This document shows positions 18,451 through 27,119 of a stretch of 60,524 bases of DNA, piece after piece (the first letter of the stretch is position 1; the number at the start of each line of letters is the position of its first letter). Below the pieces are notes generated by a model that saw only the letters and a program-made list of their open reading frames with translations, did no database searches and was not told where the DNA came from. The stretch is from JAQUOA01 sp037443785 (GTDB lineage Bacteria > Bacteroidota > Ignavibacteria > UBA10030 > UBA8401): NCBI GenBank assembly GCA_037443785.1, contig JBBINR010000021.1, positions 1-60,524 of the forward strand. Reading direction: 5' to 3'. Position numbers and translations under genes: made by a program.

Positions 18451-21183
18451 ATGAGTGAAACCAAAGTGGTTGCACAATCCAATTCGCGAGTCGATAATGA
18501 ATCCGGAGTAAACGGATTGACCTTTCGTCGCTATTTTACGCGCGAAGGAATTCATCCATTTGATGAGATCGAATGGGAATTACGTACGGCGGTAATCAGC
18601 AACGAAAAGGGAGAGAAGATATTTGAGCAGAAGGATGTTGAGATTCCAAAGTCCTGGTCGATGACGGCAACGAATGTTGTAGTGTCAAAATATTTTCATG
18701 GACAATTGGGCTCTCCGGATCGCGAACGGAGTGTTCGTCAGTTAGTAGATCGTGTTGCAACTTCTACTGTGGCATGGGGAAGAAAACAGAAATATTTTGC
18801 ATCGGAAGATGATGCAAATATTTTCTACAACGAATTGTGCTTCTTGCTTGTTAATCAATACATGGCATTCAACAGTCCTGTATGGTTTAACGTCGGTATT
18901 GAAGAGCGCCCGCAGTGTTCGGCGTGCTTCATCAACTCTGTTCAAGATTCGATGGAATCAATTCTCGGTCTTGCGCGAACAGAGGGAATGCTTTTTAAAT
19001 GGGGATCAGGAACAGGATCAAATCTTTCAACACTTCGTTCTTCTAAAGAAGCGTTAGCAGGCGGTGGGACAGCATCCGGTCCGGTTTCGTTTATGAAAGG
19101 ATATGATGCGTTTGCTGGAGTAATTAAATCTGGTGGTAAGACGCGACGTGCGGCAAAGATGGTTATCCTCAATGTCGACCATCCTGATGTTGTCGACTTT
19201 ATCAATTGCAAAGCAGTTGAAGAGAAAAAAGCATGGGCATTAATCGATGCCGGATATGACGGCGGATTCAATGTTCCCGGTGGTGCGTATGATTCCATTT
19301 CGTACCAAAATGCAAATCACTCTGTTCGAGTTACGGATGAGTTTATGAAAGCCGTTCTCGAAGATCGAGAATGGAATACCAAAGCAGTAAAGGGCGGAAA
19401 GAATGTTGATACTTATCGCGCTCGCGATCTGATGCGCCAAATTTCTGAAGCAGCATGGTTGTGCGGCGATCCGGGAATGCAATTCGATACGACAATTAAT
19501 GCCTGGCATACATCGTCCAACACGGCACGCATCAATGCGTCGAATCCATGCAGCGAGTACATGTATCTTGACGATTCTGCTTGTAACCTTGCATCATTGA
19601 ACTTGATGAAATTCCGAAAAGAAAACGGCGAGTTCGATGTTGAATCATTTAAATTCGCTGTGGATGTCACCATTACGTCGCAGGAAATTTTTGTTGATAA
19701 TGCGAGCTATCCAACTCCTGCAATCGAAAAGAATTCTCATGCCTTCCGTCCGCTCGGGCTTGGGTATGCGAATCTCGGCGCATTGTTGATGGCGCGCGGT
19801 TTGGCGTATGACAGCGATTCGGGTCGTGAATATGCAGCAGCAATTACTTCGTTAATGTGCGGTGAAGCGTATGCACAATCGTCACGTGTTGCCGAACATT
19901 TGGGAACATTTGAAGGATATCCGATTAACCGCGAACCAATGCTTGGTGTGATGAATAAGCACAGCATTCATGCCGATAAAATCAGCAAAGAATATGTTCC
20001 GACTGATTTGTGGGAAGCGTCAAGCCAATCGTGGAAAGAAGCTATCGAACTCGGGAAGCAATATGGCTATCGCAACGGACAAGCGACGGTTCTTGCTCCG
20101 ACCGGAACAATTGGTTTTATGATGGACTGCGATACCACCGGCGTTGAACCGGATATCGCTTTGGTGAAATACAAAAAGCTTGTCGGCGGCGGAATGATGA
20201 AGATCGTTAATCAAACCGTTCCGGAAGCATTGCAAAAACTTGGTTACGACAGTGAACAGGTAGAGCATATCGTAAAATTCATCGATAAGAATGATACGAT
20301 TGAAGGGGCACCGTTCCTGAAAGAAGAACATCTTTCAGTATTCGACTGCGCATTCAAACCGGCAAAAGGAAAACGTTCTATCGAATATATGGGACACATC
20401 AAAATGATGGGTGCAACGCAGCCATTCCTTTCCGGTGCGATTTCCAAAACAGTAAACATGCCGCACGAAGTAACACCTGATGATATTATGCAGGCGTATG
20501 TCGAATCATGGAAACTTGGATTGAAAGCTGTTGCAGTATATCGCGACGGATGCAAACGGACACAGCCGCTTTCTACTTCGCTTGATGGAAAGAAGGAAGA
20601 AAAGAAAGCTGAAGCACGTCCGGCACGCAGACGATTGCCTGCAGAACGAAATGCATACACTCATAAATTCAGCATAGCAGGTCACGAAGGTTATATCACT
20701 GCCGGAATGTATGAAGATGGAATGCCGGGTGAAGTATTCATCACCATGTCCAAAGAAGGTTCTACACTTTCCGGTATGATGGATGCGTTTGCAACATCGA
20801 TTTCAATTGCCTTGCAATATGGTGTTCCGGTAAAAGTACTTGTGGATAAATTCAGCCATATGCGTTTTGAACCTTCCGGCTTTACGCAAAATCCGGATAT
20901 TCCGATTGCGAAATCGATCTGCGACTATATCTTCCGCTGGCTGGGAATGAAATTCTTACCGAAAGATGATCAGCCGGTATCGATGGTTGCAGAAACTCCG
21001 GTTCTTGAAAAAGAATCCGTTGAAGTGAAAGCCGAAACCTTTGCAGCGGCAGAACGAGGTGAAAAATATGTTTTCCAAACTCAGGCAGACGCACCTCCAT
21101 GCCATGAATGCGGAAGTTTGATGGTTCGCTCCGGAAGCTGTTACAAATGCACGCAGTGCGGCAGCACCAGCGGTTGCTCGTAA
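18451..21183 (+). CDS. nrdJ: Adenosylcobalamin-dependent (class II) ribonucleotide reductase
   Basis: Reduces ribonucleotides to deoxyribonucleotides using a B12-generated radical, independent of oxygen. The 910 residues include the catalytic-site NASNPCSEY near residue 365, GTGSNLSTLR near 190, APTGTIGFMMDCDTTG near 550 and a C-terminal Cys-rich tail (Cys 884, 887, 897, 900, 903, 909) combining a zinc-ribbon-like region and redox Cys. The TSCPD-type domain lies at about 720-830. GGAGG precedes the ATG. The organism therefore needs cobalamin, made or imported. The gene stands alone between the long gap and a strong terminator. Confidence 0.96.
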   Translation: MSETKVVAQSNSRVDNESGVNGLTFRRYFTREGIHPFDEIEWELRTAVISNEKGEKIFEQKDVEIPKSWSMTATNVVVSKYFHGQLGSPDRERSVRQLVDRVATSTVAWGRKQKYFASEDDANIFYNELCFLLVNQYMAFNSPVWFNVGIEERPQCSACFINSVQDSMESILGLARTEGMLFKWGSGTGSNLSTLRSSKEALAGGGTASGPVSFMKGYDAFAGVIKSGGKTRRAAKMVILNVDHPDVVDFINCKAVEEKKAWALIDAGYDGGFNVPGGAYDSISYQNANHSVRVTDEFMKAVLEDREWNTKAVKGGKNVDTYRARDLMRQISEAAWLCGDPGMQFDTTINAWHTSSNTARINASNPCSEYMYLDDSACNLASLNLMKFRKENGEFDVESFKFAVDVTITSQEIFVDNASYPTPAIEKNSHAFRPLGLGYANLGALLMARGLAYDSDSGREYAAAITSLMCGEAYAQSSRVAEHLGTFEGYPINREPMLGVMNKHSIHADKISKEYVPTDLWEASSQSWKEAIELGKQYGYRNGQATVLAPTGTIGFMMDCDTTGVEPDIALVKYKKLVGGGMMKIVNQTVPEALQKLGYDSEQVEHIVKFIDKNDTIEGAPFLKEEHLSVFDCAFKPAKGKRSIEYMGHIKMMGATQPFLSGAISKTVNMPHEVTPDDIMQAYVESWKLGLKAVAVYRDGCKRTQPLSTSLDGKKEEKKAEARPARRRLPAERNAYTHKFSIAGHEGYITAGMYEDGMPGEVFITMSKEGSTLSGMMDAFATSISIALQYGVPVKVLVDKFSHMRFEPSGFTQNPDIPIAKSICDYIFRWLGMKFLPKDDQPVSMVAETPVLEKESVEVKAETFAAAERGEKYVFQTQADAPPCHECGSLMVRSGSCYKCTQCGSTSGCS

Positions 21184-21212
21184 TCTTTTTTAATTACAGA
21201 GAATAACAAAGA

Positions 21213-21251
21213 AAACGCCGAGGCAGAAATGTTCTCGGCGTTTCTGTTTTT
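21213..21251 (+). terminator. Rho-independent terminator after nrdJ
   Basis: Stem AAACGCCGAG (21213-21222) with CTCGGCGTTT (21234-21243), 11-base loop, followed by CTGTTTTT. It lies 30 bp after the nrdJ stop. Confidence 0.85.
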
Positions 21252-21263
21252 ACATCTGCTTAA

Positions 21264-21292
21264 TTGTAACTTCTCCAAACTCTCATTACATT
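21264..21292 (+). promoter_or_regulatory. Sigma-70 type promoter of the protease/macro-domain pair
   Basis: TTGTAA (21264-21269), 17 bp spacer, TACATT (21287-21292), just behind the nrdJ terminator and about 60 bp before the lipoprotein start chosen here. Confidence 0.55.
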
Positions 21293-21354
21293 TACGATAA
21301 GGATATGGAACAGTGAAGTACATTTTCTCATCCACTTATTCAACACCTCTTGTT

Positions 21355-22443
21355 ATGAAAAATCGATTACACAAAACATTCCCTCTCCGTTCAATTTATT
21401 TCCTTTTCCTTTTGGCGGGTCTTTCTTTAGAAGGGTGTTTGGCTTCTCACGAACCGCTTAAAGAAGAACAATTCGGTTTCAACTCTCCGGTTGTGTTAAA
21501 AAATCTGAGCACCGCCGCCTCATCGGTAGTCGGGGTCAGTCTTACCGCAACCTACCGAGTTGAAACGTATCGATACGAGTTCCTTAACGGGAAAACAATT
21601 CCCGATTCGGGAAGTCCGACAGGATATAAGCTCCTTCCGCGCGGCAAGGGGATTATAGTTTCCGACCAAGAACGTATCACTCAGGGATGCGGAATGTTAA
21701 TTTATAAAGATGAGAAGAACAGCGTCGTGTTAACTTGCCAGCATGTTTTCTCTTCACCCGACACGATTCTCAGCTATTATATGAATGAGGACGGAAAATT
21801 ATCCGACATCCTCAGTTCTCGCAGTATTAAAACCCATATTCAATACTATATTGTTGATCAATTTGACCGTTCGAATTACGCTTCAATGATTCATTCCAAT
21901 ATGAGAGTGGATCTCGCATTATTGAAAACAGAGACAACAATAAACCTTGGGCAGAAATTTCCGTACGATTTTTCATACGATCACAAACCCAATTGGGGCG
22001 ATCCCGTGTACATTTTCGGTTATCCAAAATCATCAAAACAAGTTACGATTGGAATCACAAGTCCTTTGGCCCGCGACGAAAATTTTATTGTTGACGGTGC
22101 GTCGCGTGCCGGATTTTCCGGTGGTCCGGTCCTTGGCGTGCGGACGGATGGAAATTTGGAATTTCTTGGAATCATTCGTGCAGTTCCGGCGGTGAAACTG
22201 CGATATATTTCACCCCCTCCGGAATTACCCAAAGGAGCACCGTTGATTGAAGAAGATCTTCCGAAAACGAAAATAGAAGAAGAATTTTTTCCGGAAGGGA
22301 ATGCCGCATTCGTTGTCAGTACGAGCAAAGTCGGAAATTTTTTAAAAGATGCGATTCCGTTACTGCGGCAGGACCATATCACGCTTTCGCCGTTACTTTT
22401 CCCGTCCTCAACTGATAAAAATGTCGATGATGAGCAACAGTAA
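21355..22443 (+). CDS. Trypsin-like serine protease lipoprotein
   Basis: A 362-residue protein with a lipoprotein signal: basic N-region, hydrophobic core and lipobox LEGC near residue 29. The fold resembles chymotrypsin-like (trypsin_2/DegP-type) peptidases and a full triad is visible: His in LTCQHVF, Asp in DLALLKTE and Ser in GFSGGPVLG. There is no PDZ domain, unlike DegP. It is anchored to a membrane facing the periplasm or surface. The ATG at 21355 gives the cleanest signal peptide; an in-frame GTG at 21313 with AAGGA upstream is an alternative that would lengthen the N-region by 14 residues. The 3' end overlaps the macro-domain gene. Confidence 0.82.
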   Translation: MKNRLHKTFPLRSIYFLFLLAGLSLEGCLASHEPLKEEQFGFNSPVVLKNLSTAASSVVGVSLTATYRVETYRYEFLNGKTIPDSGSPTGYKLLPRGKGIIVSDQERITQGCGMLIYKDEKNSVVLTCQHVFSSPDTILSYYMNEDGKLSDILSSRSIKTHIQYYIVDQFDRSNYASMIHSNMRVDLALLKTETTINLGQKFPYDFSYDHKPNWGDPVYIFGYPKSSKQVTIGITSPLARDENFIVDGASRAGFSGGPVLGVRTDGNLEFLGIIRAVPAVKLRYISPPPELPKGAPLIEEDLPKTKIEEEFFPEGNAAFVVSTSKVGNFLKDAIPLLRQDHITLSPLLFPSSTDKNVDDEQQ

Positions 22444-23131
22444 TTCGCTCTGCCCGGCATGCGGAAAAAAGTTTGAATGCGGATTTAAAGCCGGAAAATC
22501 TTTCTGCTGGTGTTCTTCGTTTCCGCCAATCTTCGTTCCTCTTGCCGGCGATCATTGTTATTGTCCCGATTGTTTTGCCAAAAAAGTCGGGGAAACAATT
22601 GCATCACGTAAAACCAAGCTTGCCCTCTATCAGGGAGATATTACGACACTTCGCGTCGATGCCATCGTGAATGCTGCCAATTCATCGCTGCTCGGAGGAG
22701 GAGGTGTTGATGGCGCAATTCATCAAGCAGCGGGTTCCGAACTTTTTGATGAATGCAAAATGCTTGGCGGATGTGAAACAGGAAATGCAAAGTCGACAAA
22801 AGGATATAAACTTCCAGCACGATATATCATTCACACTGTCGGTCCTGTATGGAATGGAGGAAATTCTCGTGAAGCAGAACTGCTTGCATTATGCTATAAA
22901 AATAGTTTATTGGTCGCTCAATCTCTCAATGTAAAAACAATCGCATTTCCGGCAATTAGCTGCGGCGTGTATGGATATCCAATTGATAAAGCATGTTCAA
23001 TTGCCGTTACAACCGTGCTGTCCTTTTTGGGTCAACAGGATATTTTTGATAAAATCATTTTCGTGAGCTTTGCTTCTGCAATAGAAGCTGAATACCAGGC
23101 GATTTTCTCAAAATTTCAAATTTTAGCATAA
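22421..23131 (+). CDS. Cysteine-rich CWC domain fused to macro domain
   Basis: A 236-residue two-domain protein. Residues 11-51 carry eight Cys (11, 14, 20, 29, 31, 46, 48, 51) in the pattern CPxC-C-CWC-CxCPxC of the cysteine-rich CWC family, presumably a metal-binding knuckle. Residues 66-232 are a macro domain with the ADP-ribose-binding signatures QGDITTL, VNAANSSLLGGGGVDGAIH and ISCGVYGYP, most like MacroD/YmdB hydrolases that remove ADP-ribose from proteins or deacetylate O-acetyl-ADP-ribose. Starts at 22421, 22427 and 22430 are in frame; all lie before the stop of the protease gene (22443), so translation is coupled. There is no signal peptide, so it is cytoplasmic. Confidence 0.87.
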   Translation: MSMMSNSNSLCPACGKKFECGFKAGKSFCWCSSFPPIFVPLAGDHCYCPDCFAKKVGETIASRKTKLALYQGDITTLRVDAIVNAANSSLLGGGGVDGAIHQAAGSELFDECKMLGGCETGNAKSTKGYKLPARYIIHTVGPVWNGGNSREAELLALCYKNSLLVAQSLNVKTIAFPAISCGVYGYPIDKACSIAVTTVLSFLGQQDIFDKIIFVSFASAIEAEYQAIFSKFQILA

Positions 23132-23236
23132 TCTGTATTTATTTATCACACGTGGGTCGATTCATCAGACGGTTGCATTCACGCATAAATCTTATTACTA
23201 TCAATATGTCATGTCTTCGCATTGCATGTGTTCTCT

Positions 23237-23599
23237 ATGAAAAAAGTGTTGATTGCTGATGATTCTTCGTACAATAGAACTCTGCTTGCCGCTATTTTGA
23301 GAAAAAAGAATCTTCAAATAGAGATGGCTGAGGATGGTGAAGATGCAATCACGAAGTTTGCAAACGTAAATCCGGATATCGTCTTTCTTGACAATCTCAT
23401 GCCAAAGATCAACGGGCTCGATGCGTTGAAAGAAATGAAAAAGATCGACCCGAACTGTATTGGCGTCATGCTGACGGCGCTATCATCGGCGGAAGATGTG
23501 CAGCAGGCAGAAGAAGCAGGAGCAAGCGGATATCTTTTAAAACCATTTGATCCAAAGAAGATTTTCGACGTTTTAAAAAAATTCAATATTATTGAGTAA
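23237..23599 (+). CDS. CheY-like response regulator (single receiver)
   Basis: A 120-residue stand-alone receiver domain. The acidic pair is in IADDSS, the phospho-acceptor Asp in VFLDNLMPK near residue 53, the Thr in MLTALSS and the Lys in LLKPFD, so all switch residues are present. There is no output domain; it must act by protein contact. The ATG at 23237 gives the canonical receiver start; the frame extends upstream to a TTG at 23222 without support. A second, similar receiver follows after 6 bp. Confidence 0.9.
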   Translation: MKKVLIADDSSYNRTLLAAILRKKNLQIEMAEDGEDAITKFANVNPDIVFLDNLMPKINGLDALKEMKKIDPNCIGVMLTALSSAEDVQQAEEAGASGYLLKPFDPKKIFDVLKKFNIIE

Positions 23600-23605
23600 A
23601 ACGAA

Positions 23606-23995
23606 ATGAAACTTCAGGATGTTTCCGTACTTGTGGTAGATGATTCTGAACATATTCGCGCATTGTTCATGATGACGCTGAAAAAGGTCGGTATTCAAAA
23701 AATTTTTTTGGCGGTAGACGGTGAAGATGGTGTTGAACAATTTAAAAAGAATTCTCCGTCCATTGTGTTTCTCGATAATATGATGCCGAAACTTTCCGGT
23801 ATAGAAGCATTGAAACAAATGCGTACGCTGAATCCGGAAGCGCTCATTGTTATGATTTCGGCAGTGTCGAGTATCGAAGTTGTTCAAGAAGTCAAACGCT
23901 TGGGGGCTTGTCACTATCTCGTCAAGCCGTACATGCCCAGCAAAGTGATTGAACTGATTCAAAAATTGTTGAATGTCGAAGGGATTCATCAATGA
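23606..23995 (+). CDS. CheY-like response regulator, second copy
   Basis: A 129-residue receiver related to the preceding gene (shared FLDNxMPK and LxxPNxxK-type spacing), so probably an old tandem duplication. VVDDSE, VFLDNMMPK, MISAVSS (Ser in place of Thr) and LVKPY retain the switch residues. It overlaps the next gene by 4 bp (ATGA), so the receiver, zinc-ribbon protein and ATPase are likely made together. No histidine kinase is encoded nearby. Confidence 0.9.
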   Translation: MKLQDVSVLVVDDSEHIRALFMMTLKKVGIQKIFLAVDGEDGVEQFKKNSPSIVFLDNMMPKLSGIEALKQMRTLNPEALIVMISAVSSIEVVQEVKRLGACHYLVKPYMPSKVIELIQKLLNVEGIHQ

Positions 23996-24234
23996 TCTGT
24001 CCTCAATGCAGGATTGAGAATCCCCAGGCACATACTTATTGCAGCAATTGCGGGAGCAAACTTTCCGGAATGGCGCCTGCCAGCGATCCCATCTTTTCAA
24101 CCCTTGTGTCGACCTCGCCGGTATTTTCAGAAAAAGAACTTAAAATATTAATCGACATTAATCGCAAAGTTGCGGCGACCGATGCAAAACTACCATCCGT
24201 GATACAAGAAGATATTGATAAATTGTTCGAGTAG
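23992..24234 (+). CDS. Small zinc-ribbon protein
   Basis: An 80-residue protein. An N-terminal double-CxxC zinc ribbon (MICPQCRIENP ... YCSNCGSKLSG; Cys 3, 6, 17, 20) of the zf-ribbon_3/DZANK type is followed by a flexible Pro/Ser stretch and a short helix ending in EDIDKLFE. No known catalytic motif. It starts inside the stop codon of the receiver gene and ends 6 bp before the GspE-like ATPase, suggesting an adaptor in that module. Confidence 0.8.
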   Translation: MICPQCRIENPQAHTYCSNCGSKLSGMAPASDPIFSTLVSTSPVFSEKELKILIDINRKVAATDAKLPSVIQEDIDKLFE

Positions 24235-24240
24235 ATCGTT

Positions 24241-25935
24241 ATGATGAAAGAAGAAGATGTACGTCTTGCTCGTTTTCTGCTGAACAAAGGTTCGCTGGAT
24301 AAGGTGAAGCTTGAAAAATTCCAACGCCTCTTAGGTGCACCCGATGCCAAACCGTGCGATGTCTCTTTAATTGAATTGCTTGGAGTAAAAGAAGATATTG
24401 TGGCAGCCGCCATCTCGCAAGAATTCAATATCCCCTTTATTAGTCTTAATGCTTCCATGGTCACTCTTCCTGATCAACAGTTGAAGGATGACTTCCAAAA
24501 AAAATATAATGCTCTTCCCATTATTCGCAGCGGAATCGAAATGACCGTTGTGTTTACGTCTCCTCCATATAAAGATTTTATCGAGTCGATGAAGAAGGAG
24601 ACAAAAGCATTTATTATTCCGGTGGTGGCCCTTCGCTCGGCGTATCAATCTGTCGTTGAATCAGGTACCGATAAGAAGCTCGAGGAGTATCAGGTTCTTC
24701 AGTCGAAGTTTCAATTGGAAACGATCGATCTGCATTCCCGTCCGAAAGAAAAAGTGTACGAAATTGTCCATGCCAATCGTCTTCCCAATGCGGACATTGT
24801 GGCGGATGAAATCATGATTAGGGCGATTAAAATGGGGGCAACGGATGTCTATCTTGAGCCGTCGGAAAAGGAATTTCGCGTGCAATTCGGCATTGACGGA
24901 GTGCTTCATCACCTTGCGTCTCTGCCGCGCGAATTGGCTGAACCACTGTGCAATGTTTTGCGGACGCGTGGAAGCTTGAATATGTTTGACAAGAAAAAAG
25001 CGCAGGATGGCCGATACACGACCCAGTACGGAAATTTTCTCTTCGACCTTCGCGTCAATACTCTTCCAACCGTTGAAGGTGAACGATTTGCAATCCGGAT
25101 TTCGCGAAAAGGAATGGGTATTATTGACATAGAGGATATTGGTTTCTCCCATGAAAATCTTGCGCTTGTAAATCATCTATTAAATCGCCCGCGCGGTTTA
25201 TTGATTGTTGCGGGACCTTCGGGAAGCGGGAAAACAACGACAACGTACGCTTGTCTTACTGGGCTGCGGGGATCGCAAAAAAATATGATGACGGTTGAAA
25301 ATCCGGTTGAGTTTCGTCTGGATTTTGCAAGTCAAGTTGAAGTCGATCCTGATCAAAAAATGGATTATGCTTCAGCGATGCGTGCAATTCTTCGCCAGCA
25401 TCCCGATGTCATTTTCCTCGGCGAGATACGAGATTCGGAAACAGGAATTGCTGCTGCTGAAGCGGCGTTGACAGGAACGATGGTGATCAGTACAATGCTC
25501 GCGAGTGACGCGCTCTCGGCAATTCCACGGATGATCAATTTTGATATCCAGCCTTCGTGGCTTGCGCCAACCTTGAACGGCGTTATTTATCAGCAGTTGG
25601 CGCGGCGCGTGTGTCGGAACTGCAAACAAAGTTATAAACCAACTGAACAAATGCTTACCGCTGCAGGGTTACATCAATTAGACGGGTCGGTTACACTGTT
25701 CCGCGGGAAAGGTTGTGACGTGTGCGGAGGTGACGGCCATTTTGGACGAACGTCAATCCATGAAGTATTGGTGATCGATGAAGAACTGCGCGATCTGATT
25801 TATAGTCAGGCATCGCCCGTGAAGCTGAAAGAAACTGCCGCTAAAAAAGGATTTGAATCTCTGCGATTTGATGCTGCAAAAAAATTGATGGCGGGAATTA
25901 TCTCGCTGGAAGAATACGTTCGCGTGATAGGGTAA
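24241..25935 (+). CDS. GspE/PilB-like secretion ATPase with altered Asp and His boxes
   Basis: A 564-residue member of the type II/IV pilus secretion ATPase family. An MshEN/GSPII_E N-domain (about 1-150) is followed by the ATPase core: Walker A GPSGSGKT (Lys331), Walker B FLGEIRD (Glu395) and the zinc tetracysteine C458, C461, C492, C495. Two conserved boxes deviate: the Asp box reads VENPVE (Asn354 where the family has Asp), and the His box reads LTGTMVISTMLASDA, replacing both family His with Thr413 and Leu420. Nucleotide binding looks intact but the arrangement is unusual. No pilin, GspF or GspD genes are adjacent; instead it follows two receivers and a zinc ribbon. Confidence 0.88.
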   Translation: MMKEEDVRLARFLLNKGSLDKVKLEKFQRLLGAPDAKPCDVSLIELLGVKEDIVAAAISQEFNIPFISLNASMVTLPDQQLKDDFQKKYNALPIIRSGIEMTVVFTSPPYKDFIESMKKETKAFIIPVVALRSAYQSVVESGTDKKLEEYQVLQSKFQLETIDLHSRPKEKVYEIVHANRLPNADIVADEIMIRAIKMGATDVYLEPSEKEFRVQFGIDGVLHHLASLPRELAEPLCNVLRTRGSLNMFDKKKAQDGRYTTQYGNFLFDLRVNTLPTVEGERFAIRISRKGMGIIDIEDIGFSHENLALVNHLLNRPRGLLIVAGPSGSGKTTTTYACLTGLRGSQKNMMTVENPVEFRLDFASQVEVDPDQKMDYASAMRAILRQHPDVIFLGEIRDSETGIAAAEAALTGTMVISTMLASDALSAIPRMINFDIQPSWLAPTLNGVIYQQLARRVCRNCKQSYKPTEQMLTAAGLHQLDGSVTLFRGKGCDVCGGDGHFGRTSIHEVLVIDEELRDLIYSQASPVKLKETAAKKGFESLRFDAAKKLMAGIISLEEYVRVIG

Positions 25936-25944
25936 ATTTCATCC

Positions 25945-26889
25945 ATGAATCGTACCGATCGGCTCTTTGCCATCCTTCTTGAAATACAATCCAATCCAAA
26001 AATTACTTCAGAAAAACTTGCCGAACGTTTTGACGTTACCAAACGGACGATCTATCGCGATGTGCTTGCCTTGATGGAAGCCGACGTTCCGGTGGTTGGA
26101 AAAGCGGGCGAAGGATATTCAATCGAAGAAGGATATTTTCTTCCGCCGGTCAGTTTTACGAAAGATGAAGCATTGATGTTGATTCTCGGCGCCGGCGCCG
26201 TCGGTCGGCTCTTCGACGCTCAATTTAAGAAAGCAGCGCGCTCCGGAGAAAATAAAATTCACGCATCGCTTTCCCAAGAATTGAAAAAAGAAGTCGCCTA
26301 TTTGAAAAGCTACATCAGCTTTTATTCCGGAATGCCGCGAGGTCGCAGTCAAGAAGAGGATGTCTTGCAAAAAATTCGACGTGCCATCATTGAAAAAAAA
26401 CGGCTGGCGTTCCGTTATTTTAAACGGTATTCCGATTCCACGGAACCAACCATTCGTGAAGTTGATCCGTATGCACTTACTTTTTTCTACGGAAACTGGC
26501 TGCTGTCGGGGCATGACCATCTGCGAAATGACCTCAGATCATTTCGATTGAATAGAATGGAAGCGGTGATGGTAACGAATAAATCGTTTGAAAGGCCGAA
26601 GAATTTTCAACGGTTCCAGTTGATGCAGGAGGAACACTCACAGCGAACGGTTTTTCAAGTAAAGATAGCCCGTGAAATATTTCGCTGGGTAAAAGAACAG
26701 CCTCCGTACAAAATCACCAAAACGCTGACAAAAAAAAATCACGTCATCCTTACGATTGAATCGTCCAGTGAAGAATCAATTACCAAATGGCTTTTGCTTT
26801 GGGGTGAAAAAGCCGAAGCGATCTCTCCGAAATCTTTCCGAGACAACGTTAAACAAAAACTTTCGACACTTCTGAGTCTCTACGAATAA
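25945..26889 (+). CDS. HTH-WYL transcriptional regulator (YafY type)
   Basis: A 314-residue regulator with an N-terminal HTH_11/DeoR-like winged helix (KLAERFDVTKRTIYRDVLAL, about residues 20-60) and a WYL-type ligand-binding domain at about 140-215, ending in a WCX-like extension. In the WYL core the tyrosine-containing segment reads DPYALTFFYGNWLLSGHD. WYL proteins often sense nucleic acids or nucleotides and regulate defence or DNA-damage genes. It starts 9 bp after the ATPase and ends before the small-protein block, so it could control either. Confidence 0.9.
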   Translation: MNRTDRLFAILLEIQSNPKITSEKLAERFDVTKRTIYRDVLALMEADVPVVGKAGEGYSIEEGYFLPPVSFTKDEALMLILGAGAVGRLFDAQFKKAARSGENKIHASLSQELKKEVAYLKSYISFYSGMPRGRSQEEDVLQKIRRAIIEKKRLAFRYFKRYSDSTEPTIREVDPYALTFFYGNWLLSGHDHLRNDLRSFRLNRMEAVMVTNKSFERPKNFQRFQLMQEEHSQRTVFQVKIAREIFRWVKEQPPYKITKTLTKKNHVILTIESSSEESITKWLLLWGEKAEAISPKSFRDNVKQKLSTLLSLYE

Positions 26890-26947
26890 CATCGGATGCC
26901 TCGAGTATCCAATTGTAAACCTAACTAGTTTTCCTGCTGACATAGGG

Positions 26948-26993
26948 TTGTCACACCTCTTTTGTAAGTTTGTAGTGTCGTTATCAACAAACT
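26948..26993 (+). promoter_or_regulatory. Promoter with overlapping inverted-repeat operator
   Basis: TTGTCA (26948-26953), 17 bp spacer, TGTAGT (26971-26976). The inverted repeat AGTTTGT (26967-26973) / ACAAACT (26987-26993) overlaps the -10 element and the expected start point, a classical repressor position. It precedes the 31-codon frame at 27006 and the DinB gene. The adjacent WYL regulator is an obvious candidate ligand, by inference only. Confidence 0.45.
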
Positions 26994-27005
26994 ATTGGAG
27001 GTGAC

Positions 27006-27101
27006 ATGATATTTGTGAAAGTTCCTCTTTTCATCGCATGCATTGCCAGAAGAATAGCCATTCGTATTACCATCAAACAATTATTCGGGATTTTATCCTA
27101 A
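27006..27101 (+). CDS. Possible 31-residue small protein or leader peptide
   Basis: ATG preceded at ideal distance by GGAGGTGAC, the strongest Shine-Dalgarno sequence in the neighbourhood. The product is hydrophobic and cationic (MIFVKVPLFIACIARRIAIR followed by a short ILS-ending tail), resembling a single membrane-seeking helix. It ends 18 bp before the DinB gene. It may be a genuine small protein, a leader peptide, or fortuitous; the promoter and SD argue for translation. No homologue is recognised. Confidence 0.4.
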   Translation: MIFVKVPLFIACIARRIAIRITIKQLFGILS

Positions 27102-27119
27102 AAAATTTAAGGAGATATT

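Noticed and set aside
22349..22420. Extended N-terminus of the CWC-macro protein
   Set aside because: Arg-rich out-of-frame translation of the protease 3' end; the Cys-rich domain begins right after the ATGs at 22421-22430.
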